Of a DNA stretch of 64,000 nucleotides, positions 25,466 through 35,027 are shown one piece after another. The notes under the pieces are model-generated. The model was not told the origin of the DNA, did not search any database, and was given only the letters and a program-made list of their open reading frames with translations. Position 1 is the first letter of the stretch. Each line of letters starts with the position of its first letter. The position numbers were made by a program, and so were the translations under genes. Source of the stretch: Rhodothermus bifroesti. GTDB lineage: Bacteria; Bacteroidota; Rhodothermia; Rhodothermales; Rhodothermaceae. Where the stretch lies: positions 62,001 through 126,000 of the forward strand of contig NZ_JAGKTL010000003.1 of assembly GCF_017908595.1 (NCBI RefSeq), written 5' to 3'.

Positions 25466-26005
25466 ATGGCCGCTCGGGTTGAGATCTCCGAGGAATTGGT
25501 AGCCCGCGCCCGTACGGGCGAGGCTGAAGCCCAAAATCAACTCTTAAGGCACCTGGAGCCTGTGCTTCGGGCGTTTTTTTTGAAGCGTCTGGGTGCAATT
25601 CCAGAAATTGACGACTTGGTTCAAAATACGCTGCTTCGTGTACATACAGGCCTGACCGACCTGAAAGACAACGGTCGGCTGAAGGCCTTTGCCATGAAAG
25701 CAGCCTTGTTTGAACTGCAGGATTGGTATCGGGGGCGTTACCACGGCCGCGAGCGGCTTTTTGATCCGGATCGGCCGCCACTGGCATGGATGCATGACAA
25801 AGCGGCGGAGCAGCGACTGGATATCGAACAAGCACTGGCTGCGCTGACGCCACGCGCCCGCCGCATCTTGGAGTTGCGTGCTTACGGCTATCGCTATCAG
25901 GAGATCGCGCGCTTGCTCCAAACTACCGAAGCAGCGGTCAAGATGCAGGTCAAGCGGGCGTTTGAGAAAATGCGCCAGTTGCTTGTGTTGCCCTGGAGTG
26001 AGTAA
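25466..26005 (+). CDS. ECF-type RNA polymerase sigma factor
   Basis: 179 aa sigma-70 family, group 4. Region 2 shows EIDDLVQNTLLRVHTGL (about 48-64) and region 4 RARRILELRAYGYRYQEIAR then LLQTTEAAVKMQVKRAFEKM, a helix-turn-helix. No anti-sigma or extra domain is fused. It is followed 75 bases later by a FecR-like gene and then a TonB receptor with an STN domain. This is the FecI-FecR-FecA order, so it probably activates the downstream receptor genes in response to a ligand sensed outside. Confidence 0.9.
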   Translation: MAARVEISEELVARARTGEAEAQNQLLRHLEPVLRAFFLKRLGAIPEIDDLVQNTLLRVHTGLTDLKDNGRLKAFAMKAALFELQDWYRGRYHGRERLFDPDRPPLAWMHDKAAEQRLDIEQALAALTPRARRILELRAYGYRYQEIARLLQTTEAAVKMQVKRAFEKMRQLLVLPWSE

Positions 26006-26080
26006 GACCTGTTACCTTGGAAACGCATTGGGCGGCTACACTGTAGTGTGCAGTTAACCTTTGTTTGAAGGGAAACGGTC

Positions 26081-27214
26081 ATGGATGCCTTCCCGGAGCT
26101 GCTGCCGTTTTGGGATGAACTGTCGCCTGAGGCTCGGGCAGCCCTTCAGGAACTGCTCAGGCAGGATCCTGTGCTGATGCAGGTGTTGGCAACGTGGGAA
26201 GCAGTGCAGGCACAGCTGCACCGTGCCCTTGAAGGAGCCGTGCCTGATCGCAGGCTTTGGGTCCTTTACGCCCTAGCCCGGAGTGGGCGCCGGGAGGCGC
26301 TCTCTGCCGAAGAGCAAGCCTTGCTCGAATCAGCAAAACCTGTACTCGAGCAGGCGCTGGCTGTTCACCCGGGTCTGGCCGATGTCGTGCGAGACCTTGA
26401 GGCAGCATGTGCTGATTTTGATGAGGTTTGGAAGGCACACTGTGGTACGGATGCTACCTTTGCAACCGATCGAGGGCCTCGGCCCTTGCACCGCCGGGCT
26501 AGGGGTTATCGATGGGGCGTGCGCTTGGCGCTTGGCGGCGTCGTACTGGCCTTTGCTGGGCTGCTCTGGTGGCAGCAACGCACCGCGTGGTTGACCCAGA
26601 TCGTGGATGCTGGTGCAGTGCAGACGCTTACGCTTCCCGACGGCTCCTCAGTACGGCTTGTGGGGCCAGCCGTGCTGCGCTACGCGGAACACTTCAACCG
26701 TCGCGTGCACCTTGAGGGTCAAGCTTTGCTGCAGGTGCAGCCTTCGCAAGGGTCTTTTGTGGTAGAAACGCCCGAAGCCCTGATAACCGTGCAAGGCACG
26801 CGTTTTGGCGTACGTGCCTGGAAGGACACCACCGAGGTCATTCTGGCTCAAGGTCGGCTAACCGTGCATGGAAGACAAAACCGTGCACTAGCTGTTGCGC
26901 TGTCGCCAGGTCAATTGGTTCGCGTTGCAGCTGATGGGCAAATAAGCCCACCCACCATGGTTAACGTGCCCCAAGCGTTGCAGTGGACAGGTTTGCATGT
27001 GTTTGAGGGCGTGACCATGGCTGAAATTGCCCGCCATCTTACAGCGTTTTACCAGATGCCGATCCTTGTCGACACGACTTTAGCCGATGAGCTTGTGGTA
27101 GGTACTTTTGCTCAAACGCAACCGCTAGAAGAAATTCTTAGTGCGCTGGCAACAACGCTGGGTGCGCGTCTGGAGCAGCAAGACGGTAGCTATCGCCTCA
27201 TGCCTGGGCGATAA
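26081..27214 (+). CDS. FecR-type transmembrane anti-sigma regulator
   Basis: 377 aa. A cytoplasmic part (1-140) precedes a single membrane helix (about 146-164, LALGGVVLAFAGLLWW). The periplasmic FecR domain follows, with LTLPDGSSVRLVGPAVLRY and VETPEALITVQGTRFGVRAW. The last about 70 residues (FEGVTMAEIARHLTAFYQMP, then VGTFAQTQPLEEILSALATT) form the DUF4974/STN-like C-terminal domain common in Bacteroidota FecR proteins. It relays ligand binding at the outer-membrane receptor to the sigma factor upstream. The N-terminal segment is longer than in E. coli FecR. Confidence 0.88.
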   Translation: MDAFPELLPFWDELSPEARAALQELLRQDPVLMQVLATWEAVQAQLHRALEGAVPDRRLWVLYALARSGRREALSAEEQALLESAKPVLEQALAVHPGLADVVRDLEAACADFDEVWKAHCGTDATFATDRGPRPLHRRARGYRWGVRLALGGVVLAFAGLLWWQQRTAWLTQIVDAGAVQTLTLPDGSSVRLVGPAVLRYAEHFNRRVHLEGQALLQVQPSQGSFVVETPEALITVQGTRFGVRAWKDTTEVILAQGRLTVHGRQNRALAVALSPGQLVRVAADGQISPPTMVNVPQALQWTGLHVFEGVTMAEIARHLTAFYQMPILVDTTLADELVVGTFAQTQPLEEILSALATTLGARLEQQDGSYRLMPGR

Positions 27215-27286
27215 ATTTCGCGTGACAACTCTGCAGCTCGCCGTGCGTAAGATAGGAGCGTTCCTAAACGAGCGGGCTGCGCGCCA

Positions 27287-29920
27287 ATGCGAGCATTTCG
27301 CTGCATCGCCTGGATATGTCTATCTTGGATGGTAGGATGCCTGGTCGTCCAAGCGCAGACCGTCTCCATTCATCTTGCGCTTGAGGATGTCCCGCTCGAA
27401 GCCGCCTTGCAGCAGCTTAGCGGGCAAACCGGAGTACGGTTGATCTATGCCCAACGCCTAGTAACCGGTCAGCGCAGCACCTGCCACTATCGGGGCAACC
27501 AACTTGAAGCTGCATTGGCGTGCATCTTAAACGGGTCGGGTCTGCGGGCCCAGCGCATTCAAGACGGGCAATATGTGCTGGTCGCTACGCATATTACCCG
27601 CCGCTCATGGGGACGGCAAACCGGTATGCTTTCTGGATTTGTGCTGGATGGACAAAGTGGCGAAGTGCTGCCCGGAGCACATATCTACCTCCCAGACCTG
27701 CGCCGAGGCACAACCAGCAACGCTGCCGGCTATTTTGCCTTGCCTGCGCTTTCAAGGGCTTTTTATCGCGTGCGCATTACCTATTTGGGCTATGCCCCAG
27801 TGGATACGGTGCTCTGGGCTGGGGGCGAGCCGCTGATGGTGCGCCTAAGACCTGTCGCACTTGAAGTTAAGCCGCTCGTTGTTGACGCTGGCCGTTTGGC
27901 CCTGGAGCAGCAACCGACCACTACCGGAGCTTTAATGCTCCCGGTGGCTTATTTGGAACGTTTCCCCTCTTTTCCAGGAACGCAGGATCTGCTCCAAACG
28001 CTACAGTGGTTTCCTGGCGTGCAGCGCTCTGGTGAAGTGAACGGGGGCTTAAGCGTGCAAGGCGGAGCGCCGGACCAGAACCTCTACCTGCTCGATGGGG
28101 CACCGGTATACCATCCTTGGCATGCTTTCAGTCTGATTTCGACGTTTCAAACCGAAACGTTCAAGAGCATTCGGTTTTACCGAGGCATTTTCCCTGCTGC
28201 TTATGGTGGTCGGCTCAGTGCTGTACTGGAGGCCGAGCTGCGCGACGGCAACCAGGAAAAGCCACAGGCCGTATTGGGGCTAAGCCCGCTTAATGCCCGC
28301 TTTGTGGTTGAAAGCCCGCTAAATACCCACAGCTCGTTTATGGTCTCGGGCCGGCGTTCCTATCTCGATCAGCTTATAGGGCGACAGCATCCTGTCGAGG
28401 ACGCCTCGGGCCGACGGGATACGTTGCGTACAGGCTATTATTTTTATGATGTAAGCGCCAAATTGACCTACCGCCCTGGCGTACGACATCGCCTATCGGT
28501 CAGTTACTACGAAGGGGGGGACGATCTAGACCTACGGCTGCCGTTTGATTTTTCGCTGGACTTTTCTTCGTGGCTGCGTCCGGCAGATCTGTTTTTTGAA
28601 GTGGCCCAGCACTGGGACAATCGCTTAGCCAGCCTACGTTATCAATACTTGCCTACGCGGCGCTTTTTTGTAAGTGCAGTAGCGTATTGGTCGGGTTACC
28701 AAGCGCAAGAGTCGTTTTTTGTCAAGCCTACAGGTGCGGCTGCTGTGGCGTCGGATTATACCGTTCGCCTAGAAGACTTTGGCGTGCGTTTAGAAGCGAA
28801 CCACTACGCTTCGCTTATGCACGAAACGCAAGCCGGCTTGCAGCTGGTGTGGCGGAGCTTCCATAGCACCTTAGATGCTTGGGTGAAACGGGCGCCTTTA
28901 GCTGTGGATACCCTAGCCCAAATCAGCCGGCAGCAAGCGCTTGAAGCCGCCGTCTACGGACAGCATGTATGGCGTCCAACAACGCGGTGGGAAGCTGAGT
29001 TAGGCCTGAGGGTGAGCTGGTTTGATGCGCTGCCACTCGAGCTAGAACCACGCTTGGCCGTGCGCTACAGCCTGCTTCCTGGGGTTTGGGTTGCTCGGGC
29101 CAGCCTAGGACGCTCTGTGCAGTACTTGCATCAATTGCGGGATCGGTATTCCTATGTGTACGATGTGGTCTCTTCGCGCTGGATTCCTGCCGGACTTACT
29201 GTGCGGCCCGCGGTTGCCTGGCAGGGAGCAATGGAGCTGGAAGGGCACCTGCGTCCAGGGGTGACGATGCAAGCGCAGCTCTACTATCGGCATCTGTTGC
29301 AGCAGCTGTTACCCTACGATGAATACCAGACCAAAGATGGTTTGGAGGGACCGGGCATTGAGATGGGGGTGCTCCTAGGGCAGTACACGCCGGCTCGGGC
29401 GCGAGCCTACGGGGGAGAGCTGCTGGTACGCTTGGACCGAGAGCCTTGGCATCTTTGGCTAGCTTATCAGGCTGGCCGATCACTTAACCGCGCCCAGCAC
29501 GAAACGCGCTACCGGCCAGCACGCTTTGAGGTCCCGCAGGCCTTGCGCACCGTGATGGGCTACGACCAATCGCGCTGGAGCTTTACGCTGGCCGCCGAAC
29601 TGCGCAGCGGCTACCCCACGACCGTCCCGGTAGCACGCTATGCCCTTGGCGACCCTTTAGCGCCCGAGCCGATTGTGTACCTCTACCGTCCGGAAATTAA
29701 CAACGGTCGCCTGCCTCCCTACTGGCGCATTGACGGACAGCTTACCTATCGTTTTCACTGGCTAGGCGCAAACTGGCATGCGGCACTTTATCTCTACAAC
29801 CTGCTCAATCGGCGTAACGTGATCGATCGTCGTTACGAACCTGCGCCTACGGGCGTGCGCCAAATCGACCGTAAAGGACTGCCACTGCTACCATTGATTG
29901 AGTTGCAAATGAAGCTATGA
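27287..29920 (+). CDS. TonB-dependent outer-membrane receptor with STN signalling domain
   Basis: 877 aa. Signal peptide (MRAFRCIAWICLSWMVGCLV, cleavage near QAQ), then an STN domain (about 26-100, VSIHLALEDVPLEAALQQLS). A carboxypeptidase-like regulatory beta-sandwich follows (about 113-195, FVLDGQSGEVLPGAHIYLPD). The plug is near GGLSVQGGAPDQNLYLLDGA and the beta-barrel runs to the end. The STN domain marks it as a transducer that contacts the FecR protein, so it controls its own synthesis through the ECF sigma factor. The ligand is unknown; nothing here points to a siderophore in particular. The downstream DUF4249 gene overlaps by 4 bases (ATGA). Confidence 0.93.
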   Translation: MRAFRCIAWICLSWMVGCLVVQAQTVSIHLALEDVPLEAALQQLSGQTGVRLIYAQRLVTGQRSTCHYRGNQLEAALACILNGSGLRAQRIQDGQYVLVATHITRRSWGRQTGMLSGFVLDGQSGEVLPGAHIYLPDLRRGTTSNAAGYFALPALSRAFYRVRITYLGYAPVDTVLWAGGEPLMVRLRPVALEVKPLVVDAGRLALEQQPTTTGALMLPVAYLERFPSFPGTQDLLQTLQWFPGVQRSGEVNGGLSVQGGAPDQNLYLLDGAPVYHPWHAFSLISTFQTETFKSIRFYRGIFPAAYGGRLSAVLEAELRDGNQEKPQAVLGLSPLNARFVVESPLNTHSSFMVSGRRSYLDQLIGRQHPVEDASGRRDTLRTGYYFYDVSAKLTYRPGVRHRLSVSYYEGGDDLDLRLPFDFSLDFSSWLRPADLFFEVAQHWDNRLASLRYQYLPTRRFFVSAVAYWSGYQAQESFFVKPTGAAAVASDYTVRLEDFGVRLEANHYASLMHETQAGLQLVWRSFHSTLDAWVKRAPLAVDTLAQISRQQALEAAVYGQHVWRPTTRWEAELGLRVSWFDALPLELEPRLAVRYSLLPGVWVARASLGRSVQYLHQLRDRYSYVYDVVSSRWIPAGLTVRPAVAWQGAMELEGHLRPGVTMQAQLYYRHLLQQLLPYDEYQTKDGLEGPGIEMGVLLGQYTPARARAYGGELLVRLDREPWHLWLAYQAGRSLNRAQHETRYRPARFEVPQALRTVMGYDQSRWSFTLAAELRSGYPTTVPVARYALGDPLAPEPIVYLYRPEINNGRLPPYWRIDGQLTYRFHWLGANWHAALYLYNLLNRRNVIDRRYEPAPTGVRQIDRKGLPLLPLIELQMKL

Positions 29921-30795
29921 GGCGCTGGCTTGTGTTTGGCTTGCTGGGGTGTTGGCTCCTGGGCTGCGATACACTCATGCCGGGTAGCGAACCCGTGCTG
30001 GTCGTCGAGGCGTTTTTCCAAACGGGGGCGCCGCCACCAGCCATCCGTCTCCGACAAACTGGCCCCCTCTATAGCGCCTCAGTACCGGCTGTTACCGATG
30101 CGCAAGTGACGCTGCAGGTGGATACACTGCACATCCCCTATCAGCCTGATGCAGCCGTACCCGGTGTTTACCAGCCCCTAGGGGCTCTCACGCCCTTGCA
30201 GGCTGGACAGGTGGTGCGCCTTCAGGTGTTTTGGCAAGGAATCCAAGTTCAAGCTATCGATACGCTTCCACCGCCTATTCGGATCGACAGCGTACAGGTG
30301 ATGGTACCTGAATCTCCAGTACAAGCCGTACTACTCGACTCACTCCTCCTAAACGATTCATTGGCTACGGGTGCGCGTTTTGGCTACTTGTATCCTGTCA
30401 CGGTTACGCTGTGGTGGCAAGCGCCGATCGAAACGCAGCGCCTCTACTGGGTGCGCCCACACCTGCGGCCTGAAGTGTCTTTTTCTTCCACAATAGTTGA
30501 TCTCTTCTTGCGCACTGAGCAAATTCTGCGAGAGTCGCAAAGCGATCAGAATAGCCGTGGGCAGCACTACTGGACCGGTGTGTATGCGATACCGGTGGAG
30601 AAAGCCCACGACCCGCTTCCTCCGCACAGGTTGCGTGTGGCCCTTGTGCGGAGTGGGCAGGCCTATGCTCGTTTTGCTTCCAGCCGGAAAGCGCCCGAAC
30701 GTCGAGAGCCCGTTTCCAACGTGGTTGGAGGCTTAGGTATTGCAGCAGCACTTGCGCTGGATTCTTTATTCCTCACCGTTAGGCCGTTGCCATGA
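29917..30795 (+). CDS. DUF4249-type outer-membrane lipoprotein
   Basis: 292 aa with a lipoprotein signal (WLLGC, Cys17). The mature part begins with a beta-strand pattern (EPVLVVEAFFQTGAPPPAIR) and a conserved arrangement of VTDAQVTLQVD and GVYQPLG, as in the DUF4249 family. In Bacteroidota these lipoproteins follow TonB receptors whose N-terminus has a CarboxypepD_reg-like domain, as here. The role is unknown, probably accessory to the receptor at the cell surface. It shares 4-base overlaps with both neighbours. Confidence 0.8.
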   Translation: MRRWLVFGLLGCWLLGCDTLMPGSEPVLVVEAFFQTGAPPPAIRLRQTGPLYSASVPAVTDAQVTLQVDTLHIPYQPDAAVPGVYQPLGALTPLQAGQVVRLQVFWQGIQVQAIDTLPPPIRIDSVQVMVPESPVQAVLLDSLLLNDSLATGARFGYLYPVTVTLWWQAPIETQRLYWVRPHLRPEVSFSSTIVDLFLRTEQILRESQSDQNSRGQHYWTGVYAIPVEKAHDPLPPHRLRVALVRSGQAYARFASSRKAPERREPVSNVVGGLGIAAALALDSLFLTVRPLP

Positions 30796-31454
30796 AACCC
30801 ACTCAGTACAAACCGCACTTTCAAGAGGGGCTGGTGACGCGTCTTAGGCCTCAGCAAAAGGATTCGGAACGTTTTGCCCTTTTTGTAGCTGATCGCTTTG
30901 TCATGGAAGTGCACTGCGAGCTGTTGGCCGCCTTTGGAGTGCAAGAGGGACAGGTGCTTTCGACCGCGGCTCAGCAAGCCCTCTACCGGGCAGAACAGGA
31001 GCGGCAAGCACGCGATGTCGCCTTGCATTACCTAAAGCATCGTCCGCGCACTGCACAGGAAATTACGCGTCGCCTGGAACGTGCAGGTTTTGACGCAAGC
31101 AGCATCCAAAGTGTGGTTGCCTGGTTGCAAGAGCATGGGTACCTAAATGATGAGGCGTATGCCCGGGAGTACGCGCGCAACCGGCTGCAACACCGGGGTT
31201 ACGGCCCGCGCCGGCTGCGTGCTGAGCTGCAAAAACGTGGTATTTCGCCAGATATTATTGAAACCGCGTTGGCTGAAGCGCTGCGTGCCGTCAGCCCCAT
31301 AGCGGTTGCTCGGCACGTGGGCCAAAAGCATTGGGCGCGATTGCTGCAAAGCGAGCCTGACGTACGCAAGCGCCGGCGTAAACTGCTTAATTATCTTCAG
31401 CGGCGTGGCTTTACGTTAGAAGTAGCCTATGCCGTGCTGCGGGAGCTAGCTTGA
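30792..31454 (+). CDS. recX: Regulatory protein RecX
   Basis: 220 aa. It modulates RecA by capping or binding the RecA filament. Three-helix repeats typical of RecX are visible: ALHYLKHRPRTAQEITRRLE, WLQEHGYLNDEAYAREYARN, and RGYGPRRLRAELQKRGISPD. The last repeat is LLNYLQRRGFTLEVAYAVLREL. The first about 70 residues form an extra N-terminal segment. RecX normally neighbours recA; here it is coupled by ATGA to a TonB-cluster lipoprotein, and recA is not in the window. Confidence 0.88.
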   Translation: MKPTQYKPHFQEGLVTRLRPQQKDSERFALFVADRFVMEVHCELLAAFGVQEGQVLSTAAQQALYRAEQERQARDVALHYLKHRPRTAQEITRRLERAGFDASSIQSVVAWLQEHGYLNDEAYAREYARNRLQHRGYGPRRLRAELQKRGISPDIIETALAEALRAVSPIAVARHVGQKHWARLLQSEPDVRKRRRKLLNYLQRRGFTLEVAYAVLRELA

Positions 31455-31458
31455 CCCC

Positions 31459-32571
31459 ATGACTATGGCGAACGTAGCGCACGAACCGAATACTGCGTCC
31501 TCAAGTGCGGTGTGGCATCACTTAACCCGCCACTGGCTGGGGCGGCTGGTCCTGGCAGGGCTCATGCTAGGCGCGGTGGTTTGGGTAACCTACGCCTTTA
31601 CCAATCTGCTTGTCTACTTGTTGGTAGGCTGGCTGTTGGCCTACTTGCTGCGACCGATTGTCGACCGGCTGCAATGGTTGGGGCGCGTGCCGGCCATTTT
31701 GCTCACGCTAGCTGGCTGCATTGCCCTGATTAGTCTGCTGCTAACCTCGCTGCTGCCTTTTTTAGCCCGGCAGGTGGCTGAACTGTCTCAGCTGATCTCC
31801 TTGGAAGCCCTCCAGAGTGCTATTGGTGAGCTAGAGCGTTGGCTAGTGCGTTTTATTCCTATACAGCCAGGTACGCTGATGCGACTGCTACGCCAAGGAT
31901 TTGAAACCCTGATCCGAGAACAGCAGCTGGCAGGTACGGTCAGCTCTATTTTGGACCTGTTCACCAACCTGTTTTATGCTGTACTGGTTATTCCGTTTGT
32001 TACCTTTTTTGTACTAAAAGACGGGGTACATTTGCGCCGCTCGTTGTTGCAACTCATACCCAATCGATATTTTGAACTGACCCTAGCGATACTGGAAAAG
32101 TTGGGAGGAAGTGTGGGGCGGTATTTCCGCGCGCTGTTTTTGCAAAGCCTGGCCGTTGCGACGCTGGCTAGTGTTTTGTTGTACATTTTTGGATTGCACT
32201 TTGCTTTGGCTGTAGGGGTATTTGCCGGGATTGCCAACACCATTCCCTATTTTGGACCTCTGATGGGGTTTGTTGCAGGCACGCTAGTGGGCATCGCCCA
32301 AACGGGCGATTTTTCCATGGTGTTTAGGGTACTTGTGGCCATGGGGCTGACCCAGGTAGTGGACAACGTGCTCTTCCAGCCGATGATTTTTTCACGAGCT
32401 GCTCAGGCGCATCCGCTGATTATTTTGTTTGCCGTGCTTGTAGGCGCTCAGCTGGCCGGCATTGTTGGGATGCTGCTGGCAATACCGGTTTTGACCGTGG
32501 TGCGTACAGCCTTTGTGCAACTGCGCTGGGGCATGCAGAATTACCATATCGTCAGAGCTACTTCTTCATGA
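31459..32571 (+). CDS. AI-2E/PerM family permease
   Basis: 370 aa with about eight hydrophobic segments. The family motifs are YLVVGWLLAYLLRPIVDRL-like sequence near the N-terminus, VIPFVTFFVLKDG in the middle, GVFAGIANTIPYFGPLMGF and VVDNVLFQPMIFSRAAQAHP toward the end. Members include the AI-2 exporter TqsA and Na+/H+ antiporters, so the substrate is open. It follows recX by four bases and overlaps the phosphatase by four, so it is in the coupled run. Confidence 0.88.
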   Translation: MTMANVAHEPNTASSSAVWHHLTRHWLGRLVLAGLMLGAVVWVTYAFTNLLVYLLVGWLLAYLLRPIVDRLQWLGRVPAILLTLAGCIALISLLLTSLLPFLARQVAELSQLISLEALQSAIGELERWLVRFIPIQPGTLMRLLRQGFETLIREQQLAGTVSSILDLFTNLFYAVLVIPFVTFFVLKDGVHLRRSLLQLIPNRYFELTLAILEKLGGSVGRYFRALFLQSLAVATLASVLLYIFGLHFALAVGVFAGIANTIPYFGPLMGFVAGTLVGIAQTGDFSMVFRVLVAMGLTQVVDNVLFQPMIFSRAAQAHPLIILFAVLVGAQLAGIVGMLLAIPVLTVVRTAFVQLRWGMQNYHIVRATSS

Positions 32572-35027
32572 GTCGCATTGCACCAATCGATCGCTTGCTG
32601 CTGCTTGTGGGTCTGGCAGGGTTGGGTTGGAGCTTTTGGCTGCTGCCACGCCAGCATCCAGATGCTTTTCTCAGTCAGATGGGCTCGCTAGAAGCTGTCC
32701 GTCAGGAAGCGGTGCGTTTTATGCGTCAGCAAGGCTACGCCATTGATTCCTTTAAAGTCACTGTAACGCTTCGGCGAGATACTGCCTTGCTGGGTTCTTG
32801 GCAGCGTCGCTGGGGTAGGGCCGAGCTGCTTCGGCAACTCGAGGCGATGCCCTGGATGCCGGCTTACGTTTGGGAAGTGCAAGGGGTAACGAGCGAAGAA
32901 GGGCCGCCTGCATGGTCGGTGCATCTTGCGAGCGATAGAACAGTATGGGCCATGCGCCTTGACCCTCGGCGCATGCAGACGCTTCGCGCTGACACGGCAG
33001 TAACGTTTGATCCAGCAGCTTCCTGGGGCAAGCTTCCCGATACCCTTGGTCGTGCAACGTTGCGTCCGGGTCCTGCAGAAGCCCTGGCTTGGGCGCGCCG
33101 TCATGTGGCACAGGGCTTAGAACGCCACGTGCGTCTTGAGCCAGACTCGGTAGGACTCGAAGGCGCAAACCTGGCGCGGGTACGCTTTCGAGGACTTGCT
33201 CCGACCGGAGATACGCTGACTGTATGGACAAAGGTTACGGCTACAGGTACCTTGCAGGAGCTTCGGGTGGCATGGGCAAAGGCTGAGCAAACAGCACCGC
33301 CTTTTCAGCAAGAGCTTAGCCTCGATCTGAAGAGCTGGTTGACGATTGTTACCTATGCTGGGCTGCTGCTGTGGCTTTTGGGTGTTTTCCTGCAGCGATT
33401 GCGCCGACGTTTGCTCGACACGCAAGCCACGTTGCGGGATGCGGTGGTGGGGGGAGTGTTGTTGGGCAGTGGGGTGCTGAGCGCTTCGTTGCCGGTTTTG
33501 CTGCGCACGGAATCGCTAGAGCTGCGGCTTATCTTTGTGGGGACCAGCGTGCTTGCTACAGGGATTTTGGGGGTGACCAGCAGTTTTGTGGTGGCCAGCA
33601 CCTCCGACGCCCTAGCTCGCGACTACTGGCCAGAGAAGCTATCGGTACTTTCGCTGCTGCGCAATGGGCAAATTCGGAATGTCCCCGTAGGTCTGGCGCT
33701 GTTGCGGGCCATGGCTGTTGGGGGAGTGCTTTTGGGGGTGCTGACGGCTTGGATGGTCCTGCGCCCGTATGCACCCCTAAAGCTGGAAGTGAGCCCTACC
33801 GAGACCATCGTGCCCGGCTTGACAGCCGTCGTGTGGTTAGGGACGCTTGGCTGGACAGGCTTAATGCAGATGCACCTGTTGCTGGCTGTTGTCGCGCGGC
33901 TACGGCGGCTCGGCCGTTGGGCATTGCCTGTGCTGTTCACCATTGGGTGGGGCGTGATGGGAGCCTTTACCTTTTACCAATCGCTGGCAGACGCATTGCT
34001 GCTGCAGGGGCTGTGGGCTGTAGTACTCGTAAGCATTCTTTGGCGCGGTGAGGTGGTTAGCTGTGGGTTGGGATTAATGATAGGGTTATGGTTGTGGAAG
34101 AGTGTGCCTGGCTGGGTAAACCTAAGCGGGCCTTTAGGTATGGATGGCTTGATCGTGCTGGGAGGGATAGGTTTGCTTGGAGGAATAGGGGTAGCGGGCT
34201 TGGTTAGCCGACGTCCAGAGACCGAATTGCCCCAGTATGTGCCGCTCTACGTGCAAGAATTGGCCCGCCAGGAGCGCCTGCAGCGCGAGCTGGAGATTGC
34301 ACGTCAAGCTCAGGCTTCTTTGCTCCCACATCGGCTCCCGCAGGTTCCGGGTGTACAGATGGCTGCTTTTTGCTTGCCCGCTTATGAGGTAGGGGGGGAC
34401 TACTACGATGTGTTTTTGTTGCCCGATGGCAGGCTGGTCGTGGTCGTAGGCGACGTCAGTGGTAAAGGTACGCAGGCAGCTTTTTTTATGACTCTGGTTA
34501 AGGGCTACGTACGTGCCCTCAGCCTCTCCGGCGATCGCCCACGGGATGTGCTAAGCCGGTTAAACCGGCTGTTTCGGGAGCAAGCACCCCGAGGTTTGTT
34601 TGTCACTATGGTGTATGGCATTCTCGATCCAGAGACGCGAATTTTTACTTTATCTCGGGCAGGCCATCCCCCAGTGTTCCATTGGCGCGCTTACGACGGC
34701 CGCGTTGCTATGCTGCAACCTTTAGGCCTTGGTATTGGACTGGCCGATGCTGCGCTGTTTGATGCCGTCTTGGAAGAGTATACGCTGACCCTTGAGGAAG
34801 GCGACGGCTTGCTGCTGTATACGGATGGCGTTATGGAGCGTGTCGGGCAGCAACCCGATCGTTGGGGCGTTGATGGGCTGTGCCAGTGGATTGCGCAGCA
34901 CCTCCCTAAAGCAGGTTCGCCCGAAGTATGGCTAGAAGCACTCCGCACAGCCTTGCAAAAGCAGCAGAACGACAAACTTGCCGATGACCTGACCGCCATT
35001 TGGCTAGAAGTTACGGCCAAAGCATGA
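32568..35027 (+). CDS. Membrane SpoIIE/RsbU-type serine phosphatase
   Basis: 819 aa. One N-terminal helix, an extracytoplasmic region (about 30-240) that looks like two PepSY-type repeats (SLEAVRQEAVRFMRQQGYAI and GPAEALAWARRHVAQGLERH), then about eight membrane helices (about 250-550). The cytoplasmic PP2C-like domain follows, with linker LEIARQAQASLLPHRLPQV, metal-site motifs YEVGGDYYDVF and VGDVSGKG, LSRAGHPPVFHW and LLYTDGVMER. RsbU/SpoIIE phosphatases act on anti-anti-sigma proteins; no STAS or RsbW partner is nearby. The sensor part is unlike standard HAMP or GAF designs. Confidence 0.85.
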   Translation: MSRIAPIDRLLLLVGLAGLGWSFWLLPRQHPDAFLSQMGSLEAVRQEAVRFMRQQGYAIDSFKVTVTLRRDTALLGSWQRRWGRAELLRQLEAMPWMPAYVWEVQGVTSEEGPPAWSVHLASDRTVWAMRLDPRRMQTLRADTAVTFDPAASWGKLPDTLGRATLRPGPAEALAWARRHVAQGLERHVRLEPDSVGLEGANLARVRFRGLAPTGDTLTVWTKVTATGTLQELRVAWAKAEQTAPPFQQELSLDLKSWLTIVTYAGLLLWLLGVFLQRLRRRLLDTQATLRDAVVGGVLLGSGVLSASLPVLLRTESLELRLIFVGTSVLATGILGVTSSFVVASTSDALARDYWPEKLSVLSLLRNGQIRNVPVGLALLRAMAVGGVLLGVLTAWMVLRPYAPLKLEVSPTETIVPGLTAVVWLGTLGWTGLMQMHLLLAVVARLRRLGRWALPVLFTIGWGVMGAFTFYQSLADALLLQGLWAVVLVSILWRGEVVSCGLGLMIGLWLWKSVPGWVNLSGPLGMDGLIVLGGIGLLGGIGVAGLVSRRPETELPQYVPLYVQELARQERLQRELEIARQAQASLLPHRLPQVPGVQMAAFCLPAYEVGGDYYDVFLLPDGRLVVVVGDVSGKGTQAAFFMTLVKGYVRALSLSGDRPRDVLSRLNRLFREQAPRGLFVTMVYGILDPETRIFTLSRAGHPPVFHWRAYDGRVAMLQPLGLGIGLADAALFDAVLEEYTLTLEEGDGLLLYTDGVMERVGQQPDRWGVDGLCQWIAQHLPKAGSPEVWLEALRTALQKQQNDKLADDLTAIWLEVTAKA

